Source: Triparma columacea (Eukaryota; Sar; Bolidophyceae; Parmales; Triparmaceae). Taken from it: DNA of 14,946 nucleotides. The notes below the pieces were generated by a model. That model saw nothing but the letters and a program-made list of their open reading frames with translations. It was not told the origin of the DNA and did not search any database. Location of the stretch: contig BRYA01000935.1 of the NCBI GenBank assembly GCA_030267965.1, forward strand, positions 15,371 through 30,316, written 5' to 3'. The position numbers and the translations under genes were made by a program. Of the stretch, positions 1 to 12,100 are shown piece after piece (position 1 is the stretch's first letter; each line of letters opens with the position of its first letter).

Positions 1-108
1 TTTGTATGTCCCCTGCCGCTAGCAGTGCTGGGGCTGTCAGTGTTGCTGTAAGCAACAATGGAGTAGACTTCGATGATAGCTCTATCATGTTTGAGTACAA
101 GGATGGAG
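1..108 (+). repeat. Partial C-type IPT domain (end of an upstream super-repeat unit)
   Basis: Encodes the last third of an IPT domain, from its second conserved Cys ('C-M-S-P') through 'VSNNGVDF' to 'FEYKDG'. It matches 931-1038 with 7 differences in 108 nt, so it is the tail of a C-type domain. At least one more super-repeat unit therefore lies upstream of the window. Confidence 0.9.
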
Positions 109-3100
109 GTGAGTTTGGCGAGAAATTACCAAGGAGCGTCGGGTGGAGGAGCGTAGCGATGACGTTGGTTCTAGATGCTCCTTGCCGTTCAACATTAGCT
201 CTAACCAACTTCGGTCGTTGCTTCGCTCTTCTCCGCCCATACTTCGCAGCCGCTGTTGGATCAATATCTCCTTCTTCTGGCAGCATTGTCGGAGGAACCA
301 TTGTCACCGTTACCGGTGCCAATTTTGAGGACACGATCGATCTCTCATGCCTGTTCGGGACTCTTGAGAGTCCCGCCGCTGTGTACAAGAGCAGCACCGA
401 GGTGGAGTGCGAAGCTCCCCTCTCCTCCTCCTCTGGCTTTGTTTCCCTGGAGGTGACAGTCAATGGCGTCGACTACACTACCGACGCGTCTCAGTTCCTC
501 TTCCTTGAAGTCGCCAAGCTCATTAGTATTGAGCCTGCATCCGGCTCCGTCGATGGTGGGACCAGCATTCTCGTGACTGGCTATGGCTTCGTCGACAGCA
601 GTCAGCTGAAGTGCAACTTTGGTTCGACCTCAGTTTCGGGCAGGTATATTTCGCCTACGCAGGTTGAGTGTGAATCGCCCTCATCTATTGCAGGGGCTGT
701 GAATGTCGAAGTGTCTATGAACGGAATTGATTTCACGTCCAGCAGTTCGGTGGAGTTCATTTACGGTTTGGATACAAGTGTGGGTAGTATTTCGCCTTCC
801 TTCGGAGGGATGGGGGGGGGGACGAGCGTTACCATCACGGGGAGCAACTTTGAGTTTTCTGAAAAGTTGAAGTGCAGGTTCGGCGAAGGTAGTGAGGTTT
901 CGGCTGGGTATATTAGTGCTACCGAGGTTGTGTGTGTGTCCCCTGCAGCTAGCAGTGCTGGGGCTGTCAATGTTGCTGTAAGCAACAATGGAGTGGACTT
1001 CGATGATAGCTCTATCATGTTTGAGTACAAGGACAGAGGTGAGTGCTGTCGCCAGGAGGAAGAGCGCAGCGACGGCCTAGGCATTTGTTGCTCCTCACTG
1101 CTCAGCACCATTTCTAACCCTCTTCCGACATCGCTCCGCTTCGCTTCTTCTCCTCGTCCGCTCGTTGCAGCTGCCGTTGGATCCATCTCCCCCTCTTCCG
1201 GCAGCATTGTCGGAGGAACCATTGTCACCGTTACCGGTGCCAACTTTGAGGACACGATCGATCTCTCGTGCCTGTTCGGGACTCTTGAGAGTCCTGCCGC
1301 TGTGTACAAGAGCAGCACCGAGGTGGAGTGCGAAGCTCCCCTCTCCTCCTCCTCTGGCTTTGTTTCCCTGGAGGTGACAGTCAATGGCGTCGACTACACT
1401 ACCGACGCGTCTCAGTTCCTCTTCCTTGAAGTCGCTAAGCTCATTAGTATTGAGCCTGCATCCGGCTCCGTCGATGGTGGGACCAGCATTCTCTTGACTG
1501 GCTATGGCTTCGTCGACAGCAGTCAGCTGAAGTGCAACTTTGGTTCGACCTCAGTTTCGGGCAGGTATATTTCGCCCACGCAGGTTGAGTGTGAATCGCC
1601 CCCCTCTATTTCAGGGGCTGTGAATGTCGAAGTGTCTATGAACGGAATTGATTTCACGTCCAGCAGTTCGACGTTCATGTACAGCCCTCCACCTTCGGCT
1701 TCGTCTATTAGCCCCTCCTTCGGACCCTCTTCGGGCGGCACCAGTGTGACGATCTCGGGGAACTCTTTTGAACTCTCGAAAGACTTGCGTTGCCGCTTCG
1801 GTACAAGCGATGATATCTCTGCTTCCTACATTTCATCCACTTCGATCGCTTGTATAGCACCCTTTTCATCTACTGATGGAACCGTTGAAGTTTCAGTTAG
1901 CAACAATGGGCTCGATTTTTTCCCGTCCTCCGCCGACTTTGAATACAAACCAACTCCAACTATCACGATGATCACACCCCCCTCCGACAACATCGCTGGG
2001 GGGGCGATTGTCACGGTGACTGGAACAAACTTCGAGAATACGTCCTTCTTGAGTTGCCTCTTTGACGGCACTCCCTCCCCTTCCACTTCTTTTGTCTCGT
2101 CAACTTCAGTCACGTGCGAGGTTCCTCCAATCACATCCTCCTCGACTGTGGCCTTCAAGCTTACCACGAATGGTCATGATTTCACCACCGACAGTACGCA
2201 GTTTACTTACTTTCAGAACTATGCTGTCTTGTCTGTTGAGCCTGACAGTGCTGGAGTTGACGGAGGTGATGCTGTCCTTTTGACTGGGTACGGATTTGTT
2301 AATGAAGGGGGCATGAAATGCTCTTTTGGAGGAACTCAAGTCCCTGGCAGGTACATAAGTCAGACCAGTATGGAATGTGATACCCCTTCAATGGTCCAGG
2401 GAACAACCTCCTTGGAGGTGAGCCTCAATGGTGAGGACTTCACGTCAGGATCCGGGGTCCCCTTCACGTTCACCGGGGTGGCTTCTGTGAGCTCGGTCTC
2501 TCCCTCGTTCGGACCAATCAACGGGGGCACCAGTGTCACTATCACCGGTGCAGGTTTCGAGTTCTCCAAAAATCTCAAGTGCAGGTTTGGCGCTGCCTCC
2601 ACTGTGTCGGCAGGATTTGTCAGCCCAACCGAAGTTTTTTGTGTTGCTCCTTCGTCTACAGCCTCCGGGACTGTGAGCGTCGCGGTCAGTAACAACGGGT
2701 TGGACTTTTCTCCCTCACCTGCCACATTCGACTACAAGCCGGCCAATGTGGTCACAAAGGTGACCCCTTCCGTGGGAAGCATCTCTGGGGGAACTGTCGT
2801 TGTCGTTGAAGGCTCTGGTTTCGAGGACTCGTCGATGCTTGCGTGTGCTTTTGGGGAGGACGCTTACTCCCCTTCTGTTACCTACATCTCTCCAACTTCC
2901 ATCACATGCGAGGTTCCCTCCCAATCGTCTCTCAAGTCTGTTCACCTCTCAGTGTCCTCCAATGGCATTGATTTCTCTTCGGACAACGTCGCCTTCGACT
3001 TCCTCGGTGATCCCGAGCTCTTCTCGTTCGAGCCCATCTCTGGTGCAACCACCGGCGGGACTTCGGTCTTGATCATTGGCTACAATTTCGCAAATACAAA

Positions 3101-6100
3101 TCATCTGTCTTGCAAGTTTGGAGAAGTCACTTCCACGGCGAGGCTTATTTCTCCCAGCATGATAGAGTGCGATACCCCTGCAGCTGCCGACGATATGGTG
3201 GGGCTTGTTGACGTTTCTGTGAGTCTCGATGGTGTGTCCTTCTTCACCTTGGACGCGCAATTCGCCTACATTGAACCCCTAGCGATTGGCAGTATTGCTC
3301 CTCAAGCTGGCCCTAGCTCAGGTGGGACTGAGGTCGTAATTTCAGGCGACAATTTCGTTTTCTCGAAGGATTTGAAATGCAGATTCGGTGAGACCGAGGT
3401 CTTGGCTGTATTTGTTTCTGCCCAGGCTATCATTTGTGTCACGCCTTCATCTCTTGAAGAGTCTGTTGCAGTTTCTGTAGCAAACAATGGGGTGGACTTC
3501 ATGAAATGGGATGACGCCTTTTCGATTGTTGCGGCTCCTTCCATCACGTCAGTGGTTCCCTCCAAAGGCTCCATTGTGGGTGGCACAGTGGTCACCCTTT
3601 CCGGGTCCGGGTTCACGGACACTCCCTCCAACAAGTGCATCTTCGGGTCCGAGTCAGTTGTCGCGACGTATATCTCGTCGGCGACATTGACCTGCACTTC
3701 CCCCCCTTCCTCCAATCCCACCGCGTCTTCTACTGTGTCCCTTGAGATCACCAATGACGACAAGGATTTCACAACCTTTGGGAACACCTTTCAGTATATA
3801 AAGGCAACCCAAATAACATCTGTTAGTCCTTCTTTTGGCGCCACTAGCGGCGGGACAGAGGTAACTGTGTCTGGCTACAATTTCGAGGATAGAGAGTCCA
3901 TCAAATGCAAGTTTGGGGCTTCTGAAGTCGACGGCACCTTCCTTTCTACCACCGCTGTTGCTTGTGCCGCCCCAGCAACAGGAGCAGGGTCGGTCGACGT
4001 CGAGATTAGCCTAAACGGCGGTGTGGATTACACCTCATCTTCCAATGTGGATTTTGAGTTTTTCAGCGACGTTACCATTGTCGGAATCACCCCACAAGCA
4101 GGGCCGAGCACCGGTGGAACCAGCGTAACTGTGACGGGCGCAGATTTCATCTTCTCTAAACATTTGAAGTGCAGATTCGGAACTCTGGACGTCTCTGCAA
4201 CATTTGTATCAGCCTCGAGCATTGTCTGTGTTTCGCCTCCCTCTTCCAAGGCTTCTTCGGTTGGGGTATCCGTCAGCAACAACGGTGTTGACTTTGTGGC
4301 GGCTGCCTTCTCGTTTGTTTTCAATGATGCTCCTGCCGTCACCTCCGTTGTCCCCTCCAAAGGCTCCATTGTGGGTGGCACAGTTGTCACCCTTTCCGGG
4401 TCCGGGTTCACGGACACTCCCTTCAACAAGTGCATCTTCGGGTCCGAGTCGGTTGCCGCGTCGTATATCTCGTCGACGACGTTGACCTGCACTTCTCCCC
4501 CTTCCTCCACTCCCACCGCGTCTTCTACTGTGCCCCTTGAGTTCACGGCAGATGAAATTGACGACAAAGTCGCCGGGACTGCTTTTCACTACGTTCTTGA
4601 GCCTACTGTGGTAGCTGCTGAGCCCAAAGCCGTCCTTGGTAACCAAGATGTTGCCATGGTCGCCCTCTCGGGTTATAACTTTGTCGACAGTGACTCGCTC
4701 AAGTGCTTGGTCGACGGGGTCAAGTTTGACGGCACTTTCGTTTCGCCCACCAAGATTGAGTGTGAGATTGTGGTGGCGTCTATTTCCACTGGCATTAAGG
4801 GAATTTACGCATCCATCGACGGCGGCGACAAATTTACCACCTCGTTCGCTGAGATCACTGTTATGCCTCCCATCTCTGTATCTTCGGTGTCGCCTATTGT
4901 TGCGACGACATCTGGTACCACTCTGACAATATCCGGGTCGGGCTTCAAATCTTCTTTGTCAACCTCCTCCTTTCGCTGCCTCTTTGGCAATGCAACTGAA
5001 ACGCGCGCGAGCACTGTTGACGACAGCACACTTACGTGCCCTTCTCCCCAAGGCACCTTCTCTGCAGCCCCGATCAGTGTATTGTATTCGAGCAACCATG
5101 CAGAAGTCACAAAGTCTTTGTTCTCGTCGCTCCCTGACTTGACGGTTGGGAGATTGAATCCTGCCATCGGATCGGTTGCTGTCTCCTCCACTATTGCCGT
5201 TGAGATTGTTGCAGGAGAATTTGACCCGGCAGATGCGTACTTGTGTGCTTTTGGTCCAAATCATGCCCGTGCTGTTTTCACGACTGCTACTGTCGTGGAT
5301 TCAACTCACGTCACATGCAGTACCCCTCTATCGCCTTCGCGGTCTCTCATTTCTACTTCCAGTGTTGCATCTGACCAGTCATTCCTGACGAAGCTTTCGG
5401 TGCACCATGCCTCTTCTGTCGACTTTGCGACGAACAAAGGGTCGGATTTCATCTTTACCTCTTCGCCGCAAGTCACCCACCTCCATCCATCTGCTGTTTC
5501 TCTATCAACGCTTGATCCAGTTGTGACTATCAGCGGGAAGAACTTCTTCTCGTCGTCCGCACTCACTTGCTCTTTCGATGACAAAAAGATCGCCGCAAGG
5601 TTTGTTACCCCTCACAGAGTTGAGTGCTCTCTTCCTTCCAACATTGAACCTGGGGACGTCAGTGTTGAGGTTTCGAACAATGCAGTGGACTTCTCGGCAT
5701 CCTTGGTTTCTCTCAATGTCCTGCCCTCGTCGACTATCGCATCTGTTTTCCCTCTGCAGGGACCTCCCTCTGGAGGGACGACTGTCACCATCACTGGTAC
5801 CTCTTTCCGCAATGTTGCATCCTTGCGCTGCAGATTTGGCCTCCAAACTTGGGTTGATGCCTCATACATCTCCAGCAATGTTGTGACTTGCGCGTCTCCT
5901 GCTAAAGTGGTCGATGGTGAAGATGCAGGTGCTGGCTTGACAGTTTGCTACAGCAACGCTGAGTGCGCCGAAGGAAAGTTGTTGACGTTCGCTTACACAT
6001 CCGGCATAGCAGTTATCGGGATGGATCCTCTGATTGGACCTAAGGATGGAGGGACAGCAGTCACCGTGACATCTTCCATCGCCTTGGATGAAAACGACTC

Positions 6101-9100
6101 TCTTTGCAAGTTCGGAGACATACTAGTCTCGCCCTCAAGCTTTCCTGATTCCCACTCTATGGTCTGTGCCTCCCCTCCAGGAGAGTCCAACGTTTTCTTC
6201 TCCATATCATCCAACTCTGTTGACTTCTCTGCATCCCAGCAGACTTTCTCGTACCATCATGAAGTTCTCGTCACCGGGGTGTTGCCTTCGCGCATACCGG
6301 AATCTGGAGGTCATATCCAGGTTTTTGGTTCCAATTTTATGAACGTGCCCACTTTGACTTGCCTTGTGGGTCAAGACGTGGTTGAGGCCAAGTTTGTCTC
6401 CTCGACTGAGATTTACTGCAACGTGCCAAAGATGCAGCCGCAGACCCTCACGGTACGTGTGGGGAACACTGACGCTGACCTTTGTGAGAAGGGAGTGAAT
6501 GTCCACGTTGAGCCAATTGCCACTTTGTATTCCGTGGAGCCCACCTTCGGGCCAGCATCGGGGGGCAACGTTGTCAGGCTCGCGGGTACCAACTTCGCGC
6601 CGAGCGGCAAGATGACCTGCAGGTTTGGGACGACCGCCGTCCATGCCCACTATGTGGGTCCTGGAGTCGTCGAGTGCGTTGCCCCTGCTTCTGTGGAAGG
6701 TCAAGGAGAGGTGAAGATCGCAGTTTCAAGAAATGAGATGGACTACTCTGCATCGACTCTTGACTATAAGTACATCCCGTCAGTATTTATAAGTGGAGTA
6801 CACTCCAAACTGCTCGAGCGCAAGTCTGGAGGATCTCGTGCTGTGACATTATCAGGAAGCAACTTTGACTTACTTGAGGAAGCACTGAGTCTAGACTGTG
6901 TTCTCAAAGATGACACTGGTGAAGAAGTATCCCGGGGGACTGCTGCTGTTAAGAGTGGCACCGAGGTTACATGTGAACTTCCTGTGAGCGTCTCCAAGCA
7001 AACCTCGCCTCTGGAGTTGTCTCTTGTTGAGGGTGACTCGGAGGTCACCTCGATTCCTAGGGCCATCACCTTCATTGATGAAGTGTTTGTGGGAGGTGTT
7101 TACCCCCCTTACGCGATATCTGATGAATTCGGCCAAGCCGCTACTGTTATTGTTGAGGGAGAGAACTTTTTCAATTCGCCAAAGCTGAGTTGCTACTTTG
7201 GAAGCATCAGGTCTCCGGCAACCACGTTCATTTCGGCTTCGCGTATCCAGTGTGATGTTCCGTTCCAGGTCCCCCAGAAGATATCTGTAACTGTCACCAA
7301 CACCGGCGAGGATGCGGATTTGAGCAACGGGAGCGAGTTTGAGTACTTCATGGCGGCAACGCTTTCGTCCATAACTCCTTCCTCGTCGAGCGCTGATGGT
7401 GGAACAGTTGTCACTGTGGCAGGGACCAATTTTGTAAAGAGCGCTAGCTTGGTCTGCGTTATCGGTACAACTAGGGTGAATGCGCGCTTCTTGAGTTCCA
7501 ACACCTTGGAGTGCTCAGTGCCATCCAGTGATTCGGTGGGGCTAGTCGCGTTTAGCCTATCTGGGTGGGGATCTTACTTGGCCCAAGATAGCGCTGGTGC
7601 CATCGTTTTTGAGTATCTTGAGGCTTCCAATAGGGAGCTTGAGACTGACGCGACTTCTGCCGCCTCTTCTTCTCCCACGAGTTCTCTCCCACTCCTCGTT
7701 GCTGTCTCGCCAAAGTCCGGCCCTGAATCTGGAATGACCACGATAACCGTCACTGGGTCGAATTTCTTCTCCACTACGAATGCGTTGTGCAAGTTTGGTG
7801 GTAATTCCACGAGCCCCGCTGTGTTCCACTCGTCCACGACGATGACGTGTACGTCGCCATCCAACCTCCGTCCTGACATATACAGCTTAGAAGTTTCTTT
7901 CGATGCAGGGGAGTCATTCACTGTCTCCTCCGGGAGTACATTCACGGTCTACCCTGGCATTTATATTTCGGACTTGGAGCCACCCTCTGGTCCTCTATCT
8001 GGTGGAACTCCTGTGAGGGTCTTTGGTACCAACTTCATTTTCAGCTCACTTCTCAAGTGCAAAATTGACTCAACCATCATAGATGCAGTCTACGTGAGCT
8101 CCAATGAGGTTATTTGCGTCTCACCAAGACAAAATAATGCCAAGGCTCTGAGCATTTCCGTGTCGAACAACAATGTTGACTTCTCTGAATCTTCCGTCAG
8201 CTTCGAATATGTTTCGGCGGTCACTATTTCTGGGGTCCATCCAAAGAGCGGACCTGTCGCCGGCGGGACGTCAGTAACGGTGACAGGAGCCAATTTTGAA
8301 AACACTGCTGCCTCCGTTACCTGCAGGTTCGGCTCGGACAATGTGCCTGGTGTTGTAATCTCCGAAACAGAGATCAACTGCGCTTCTCCTTCGGCGTATG
8401 GCTCGGAAGGCGCTGCCGTAAGCTTTTCCATTGTGACGAATGATGGTTCCACTTACAGCACTGAGGAAGAGTTCGCATACCATGGAGAAATTGAAACTTT
8501 CGGGGTTTCTCCCAATTCTGGCCCTACAAATGTTGCCCAGAAATTGGCGGTGTTGGGTGCCAATTTCGTCAACTCGCCCTCGCTATGCTGCAGCCTTGGT
8601 GGCTCGATCGCACCGGCAACTTATGTGACTTCCCAGAAGGTTCTCTGCGCTGTCGGTACCAACTTCCAACCAGGCTCCCTCGACCTCAAGGTTTCGAACA
8701 ATTGCCAGGATTTCAGTTCCTCATCTTTGTCATACGAGGTCACCGCGGCCGCAGCTGTCCACTCGTTGTCGCCCACGAACGGGTCCGTGCATGGTGGGAC
8801 AACTGTGACGGTATCCGGTTCCAACTTTGTTCATTCTGGGAGGGTGAAGTGTCACTTCGGTGATTTCCTCACATCTGATGCGAGGTTTGTCTCCCCTTCA
8901 GAGCTCCAGTGCCTCGCTCCAATGTCTAATTTGGTCGAGGGGCAGGTTTCCTTTGCTTTGAGCAGCATGGGAGGAAGTGTCTTCGGAGAAGGAGAGTTCA
9001 CGTTTGAATACGTTAAGGAGTCGCTTCGTGTTGCAACCGTTAGCCCATTGAGTGGAAACCTAGCTGGCGGCACCTCAGTTGCCGTCACGGTGGATGGAGG

Positions 9101-12100
9101 TGATAGTTCGTCTGTGGCATTTTGCAAATTTGGTGATGAAGTTGTCCCTGTCTCAAGCTACCCGTCTTCGAGCTCTGTGTCCTGCGTGTCTCCTGCCAGA
9201 GCGGCGTCGACGCCTCTGACTGTCGCCCTGGAAGTGTCGAGCAACGGCGCCGATTTCAGCTCGGACGGCAACTACTTTGAGTACGCACTCTCCCCTATCG
9301 TTTCAGATATATCTCCCACGTCGGGGGGTCAGAGGGGGGGAACTGTTGTCACAATCAACGGTAGCAACTTCAGGGCCTCTTCTTTCGCAATTTGCAAGTT
9401 CGGAGGTGCAGCGTCCACCCCGGTCACGTACATTTCTTCAACCCTTGTGACCTGTCTTTCGCCGGAGAATCTTCAGCCGGGCGATTATGAGCTGCGTCTT
9501 TCTTTCAACGATGGTATCGAGCACAACGAGGGGCCGAACAATGCTGAATATGTCACATTTACTTCTTATACTGAGGCCAAGGTTGTGAGCATTTTCCCTG
9601 TCTTGGGCTCAAACTCAGGAGGAACCTCTGTAACTGTCACGGGCTCTTCCTTCTTTTATTCGCCCCTGCTTCAGTGCATGTTTGATGGGGTGGGTGTTAG
9701 CCCTGCAACTTTTGTGAGCAGTACGAGCATTGCTTGCGTCTCTCCCAAACGAACAGACATTGCGTCATCGACCGCTCTCTCCGTGGATGTCACAGTGAGC
9801 ATGAACGGATTAGACTTCAGTCCCACCTCTGGGTCGTTTGAATACGCTCCGCCCCCAGTGATTTCGTCGATTTTCCCTCTCAAGGGGCCACTCATAGGAG
9901 GAACTCAAGTGACTGTCACAGGCTCAGGCTTTGTTACTGACGCTGATGCCCTCTGCCAGTTTGGCGAAGAGGCTGTTAATGCCCTCGTTATCTCCTCCAC
10001 CATTGTGAGTTGCATTGCACCTACCCACGCAGAGGCATCTGTCCCTGTGCGAGTGAGCATGAACAGTGGGGTCGATTACAGTTTGCCTGGAGCCTCCTTC
10101 CGATTCAGGTCGGCCCTTCATGTGACATCCCTTGTTCCCAACAGCGCCATAGTGGATGGTGGTGCAATGGTGACTGTCCTGGGCAGCAACTTTGCCAATA
10201 GCAAAGACTTGAAGTGTAAATTTGGCTCGCTGCTATCTCCATCGGTTGTTTTCGTTTCCTCGACTCAAATCGGCTGCGAGGTGCCAACTGTTGCAACTCC
10301 CCACAACACCGTCTTGGAGGTTAGTAATAACGGGCAAGATTTCACCCAAGATTCCGTGGCATTTGCCTTCCACGGCCACCCTTCCGTCTATGCGCTATCC
10401 CCTACTGTCGGGGTTAAGGAGGGAGGAACTGTAGTGCAGGTCACTGGCCACTATTTCACCTTCACAGACAATATTGCATGCAAGTTTGGTTTCAAGGTTG
10501 TGCCTGCTACCTTTGTAGACTCCAACAATATGGAGTGCATTTCGCCCGCCCATGACACAATGCACGGTGGTTTTGAGGTCGCACTGGAAGTCAGCAACAA
10601 TGGCTTTGACTTCACCGAGAGCGATGTGAAGTTCGAATACGTCGACCAACCTGTGGTGACATCCCTGAGTCCGAGCGTTGGCGTGGTTGAGGGCGTTGAT
10701 GTTATAACTTTAAGCGGTAGCAACTTTGCCAAGACTGGGCAAGCTTGGTGCAGGTTTGTTGGGGTCAAGAAGGCTGTCTCGACGACGACAACTGTTCAGG
10801 GCACTGTCGCATCTGACAACTCGCTAATGTGCGTCACCCCTGCCCGTAAGGACGAGGCCGTCGATAAGTACTACGTTGAGGCGTCTGTCAACAACGTCGA
10901 CTTCTCGGCGTCGATGATGGTTCTGACTTATCGCCCGCAGCCTTTGATTGAAACAGTTTTCCCTACCGATGGAAGCACGCTTGGGACAACTTCTGTCACA
11001 ATAACAGGGTCTCACTTTTACCAAAGTTCCAAGATTAAATGTAAATTCGGCGATGGACTTGACGCGAATGAGGTTGTTAGTGCAAGGTACATTTCGACAA
11101 CATCAGTCCTTTGTGAAACTGGAGACTTGAAACTTGCAACTACTGCTGTGACCACCTCGCGCCCTGTCTTCGTATCCTTCAACGGGGCTGACTTCATCTA
11201 CACGGGATTCAAATTCAACTTTAATGTACCGCACACGATAGCCTCTGTGCTTCCGTCAAGTGGTCCGGTCGGCGGAGGCACTGCTGTGACCATTAGCGGT
11301 ACAAACTTCGTCCAATCCCAGTACATCCTCTGCAAGTTTGGAGATTATGAAACCTCTCCAGGACGTTTCCTCTCATCCTCGCAAGTGCTTTGTGCGACTC
11401 CTGTCCACCCAAGCGGAGCAGTTGAGGTGCAAGTCAGCATGAACGGGGAAGATTTTGTAGGAGGGGTTTATGGCCATGCAGTCGAGTTCTCCTTTGAGGT
11501 TGGCGTCTCCGTCGTTGGTGTCTCGCCAAGCATCGGTCACTTTGAGGGTGGATCCGTCGTGACCGTCTCGGGGGCTAACTTCGTGGACTCTGGGGCCAAC
11601 TTGCAGTGCATGTTTGGCTCTGTTCCTTCGCCCTCTGCTGCCACCTTTGTATCCTCGAGCGCCATCACTTGTGTCGCCCCTCCTAATCCCAACAACAAGC
11701 TTCTGGGCTTGAAGAGTGAGAAAGCTAATGTTAGAGTGACAATCAACGGGGCTGATTACAGTGGCAGTAACAGGGGGGTTTATTTCTCCTATGTTAAGGA
11801 GCCCACTGTTGCGAATGTTGCCCCTAATGTGGTCAGCGAGAATTTGGCTGGGGTGAAGCTTCTCATCAGTGGAGGTAACTTTTTCGACACGAGTGCCCTC
11901 ATGTGCGCTTTTGGTGGACATAACATGATGACCGAGGCCAAGTGGCTTTCCGGTGGCTTCCTGCAGTGCTCCACTCCTCCCAACTTGGTTCGATCTGCCG
12001 TATCGAACTCGGTAGAAGTCTATGTTACTATTAATAATGGGGAGGATATATCTTCCACCTCGGCTTCACTGGAAATAGTCGCAAAGGATGTCGGGGTGTC

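Larger units (their letters stand above)
1..749 (+). repeat. Near-identical direct repeat, copy 1
   Basis: Matches 931-1670. Positions 280-749 differ from 1201-1670 at only 9 of 470 sites, while the first 30 nt after the intron differ at 7 sites and the introns themselves align poorly. The match ends abruptly after 749, inside the end of the B domain. The left end of this copy lies outside the window. Confidence 0.9.
931..1670 (+). repeat. Near-identical direct repeat, copy 2
   Basis: Second copy of 1-749, offset by 930 nt before the intron and 921 nt after it because the introns differ by 9 bp. Of the nine differences in the well-matched part, five are silent and the others change V to L, S to P (two changes in one codon) and A to S. 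Silent sites are therefore also conserved, which suggests recent copying rather than protein-level selection. Confidence 0.9.

Noticed and set aside
109..249. Treating the region as constitutive coding sequence, since it is open in frame
   Set aside because: GTGAGT donor, CTAAC, pyrimidine tract and CAG acceptor are all present. Removal restores the domain linker, and divergence from the homologous segment at 1039-1170 is far above that of the exons. Retention is kept only as a possible alternative form.
143..456. Plus-strand open frames overlapping intron 1 and the first domain
   Set aside because: They are out of frame with the IPT reading and rich in Arg, Pro and Leu. Nearly the same out-of-frame peptide appears again at 1165-1377 because the DNA is duplicated.
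1..1670. Transposon or LTR interpretation of the 0.9-kb direct repeats
   Set aside because: The repeats are in-frame coding modules of the IPT array. No terminal inverted repeats, target-site duplication, transposase or reverse transcriptase was seen.
3787..3800. TATA-like sequence ('cagtatataaagg')
   Set aside because: It encodes the 'FQYIKA' strand ending of an IPT domain in the middle of the open frame, with no gene start downstream.
1..4868. CRISPR-like or satellite array
   Set aside because: The period of about 270 and 790 nt is explained by protein domains; there are no short conserved repeats with unique spacers.
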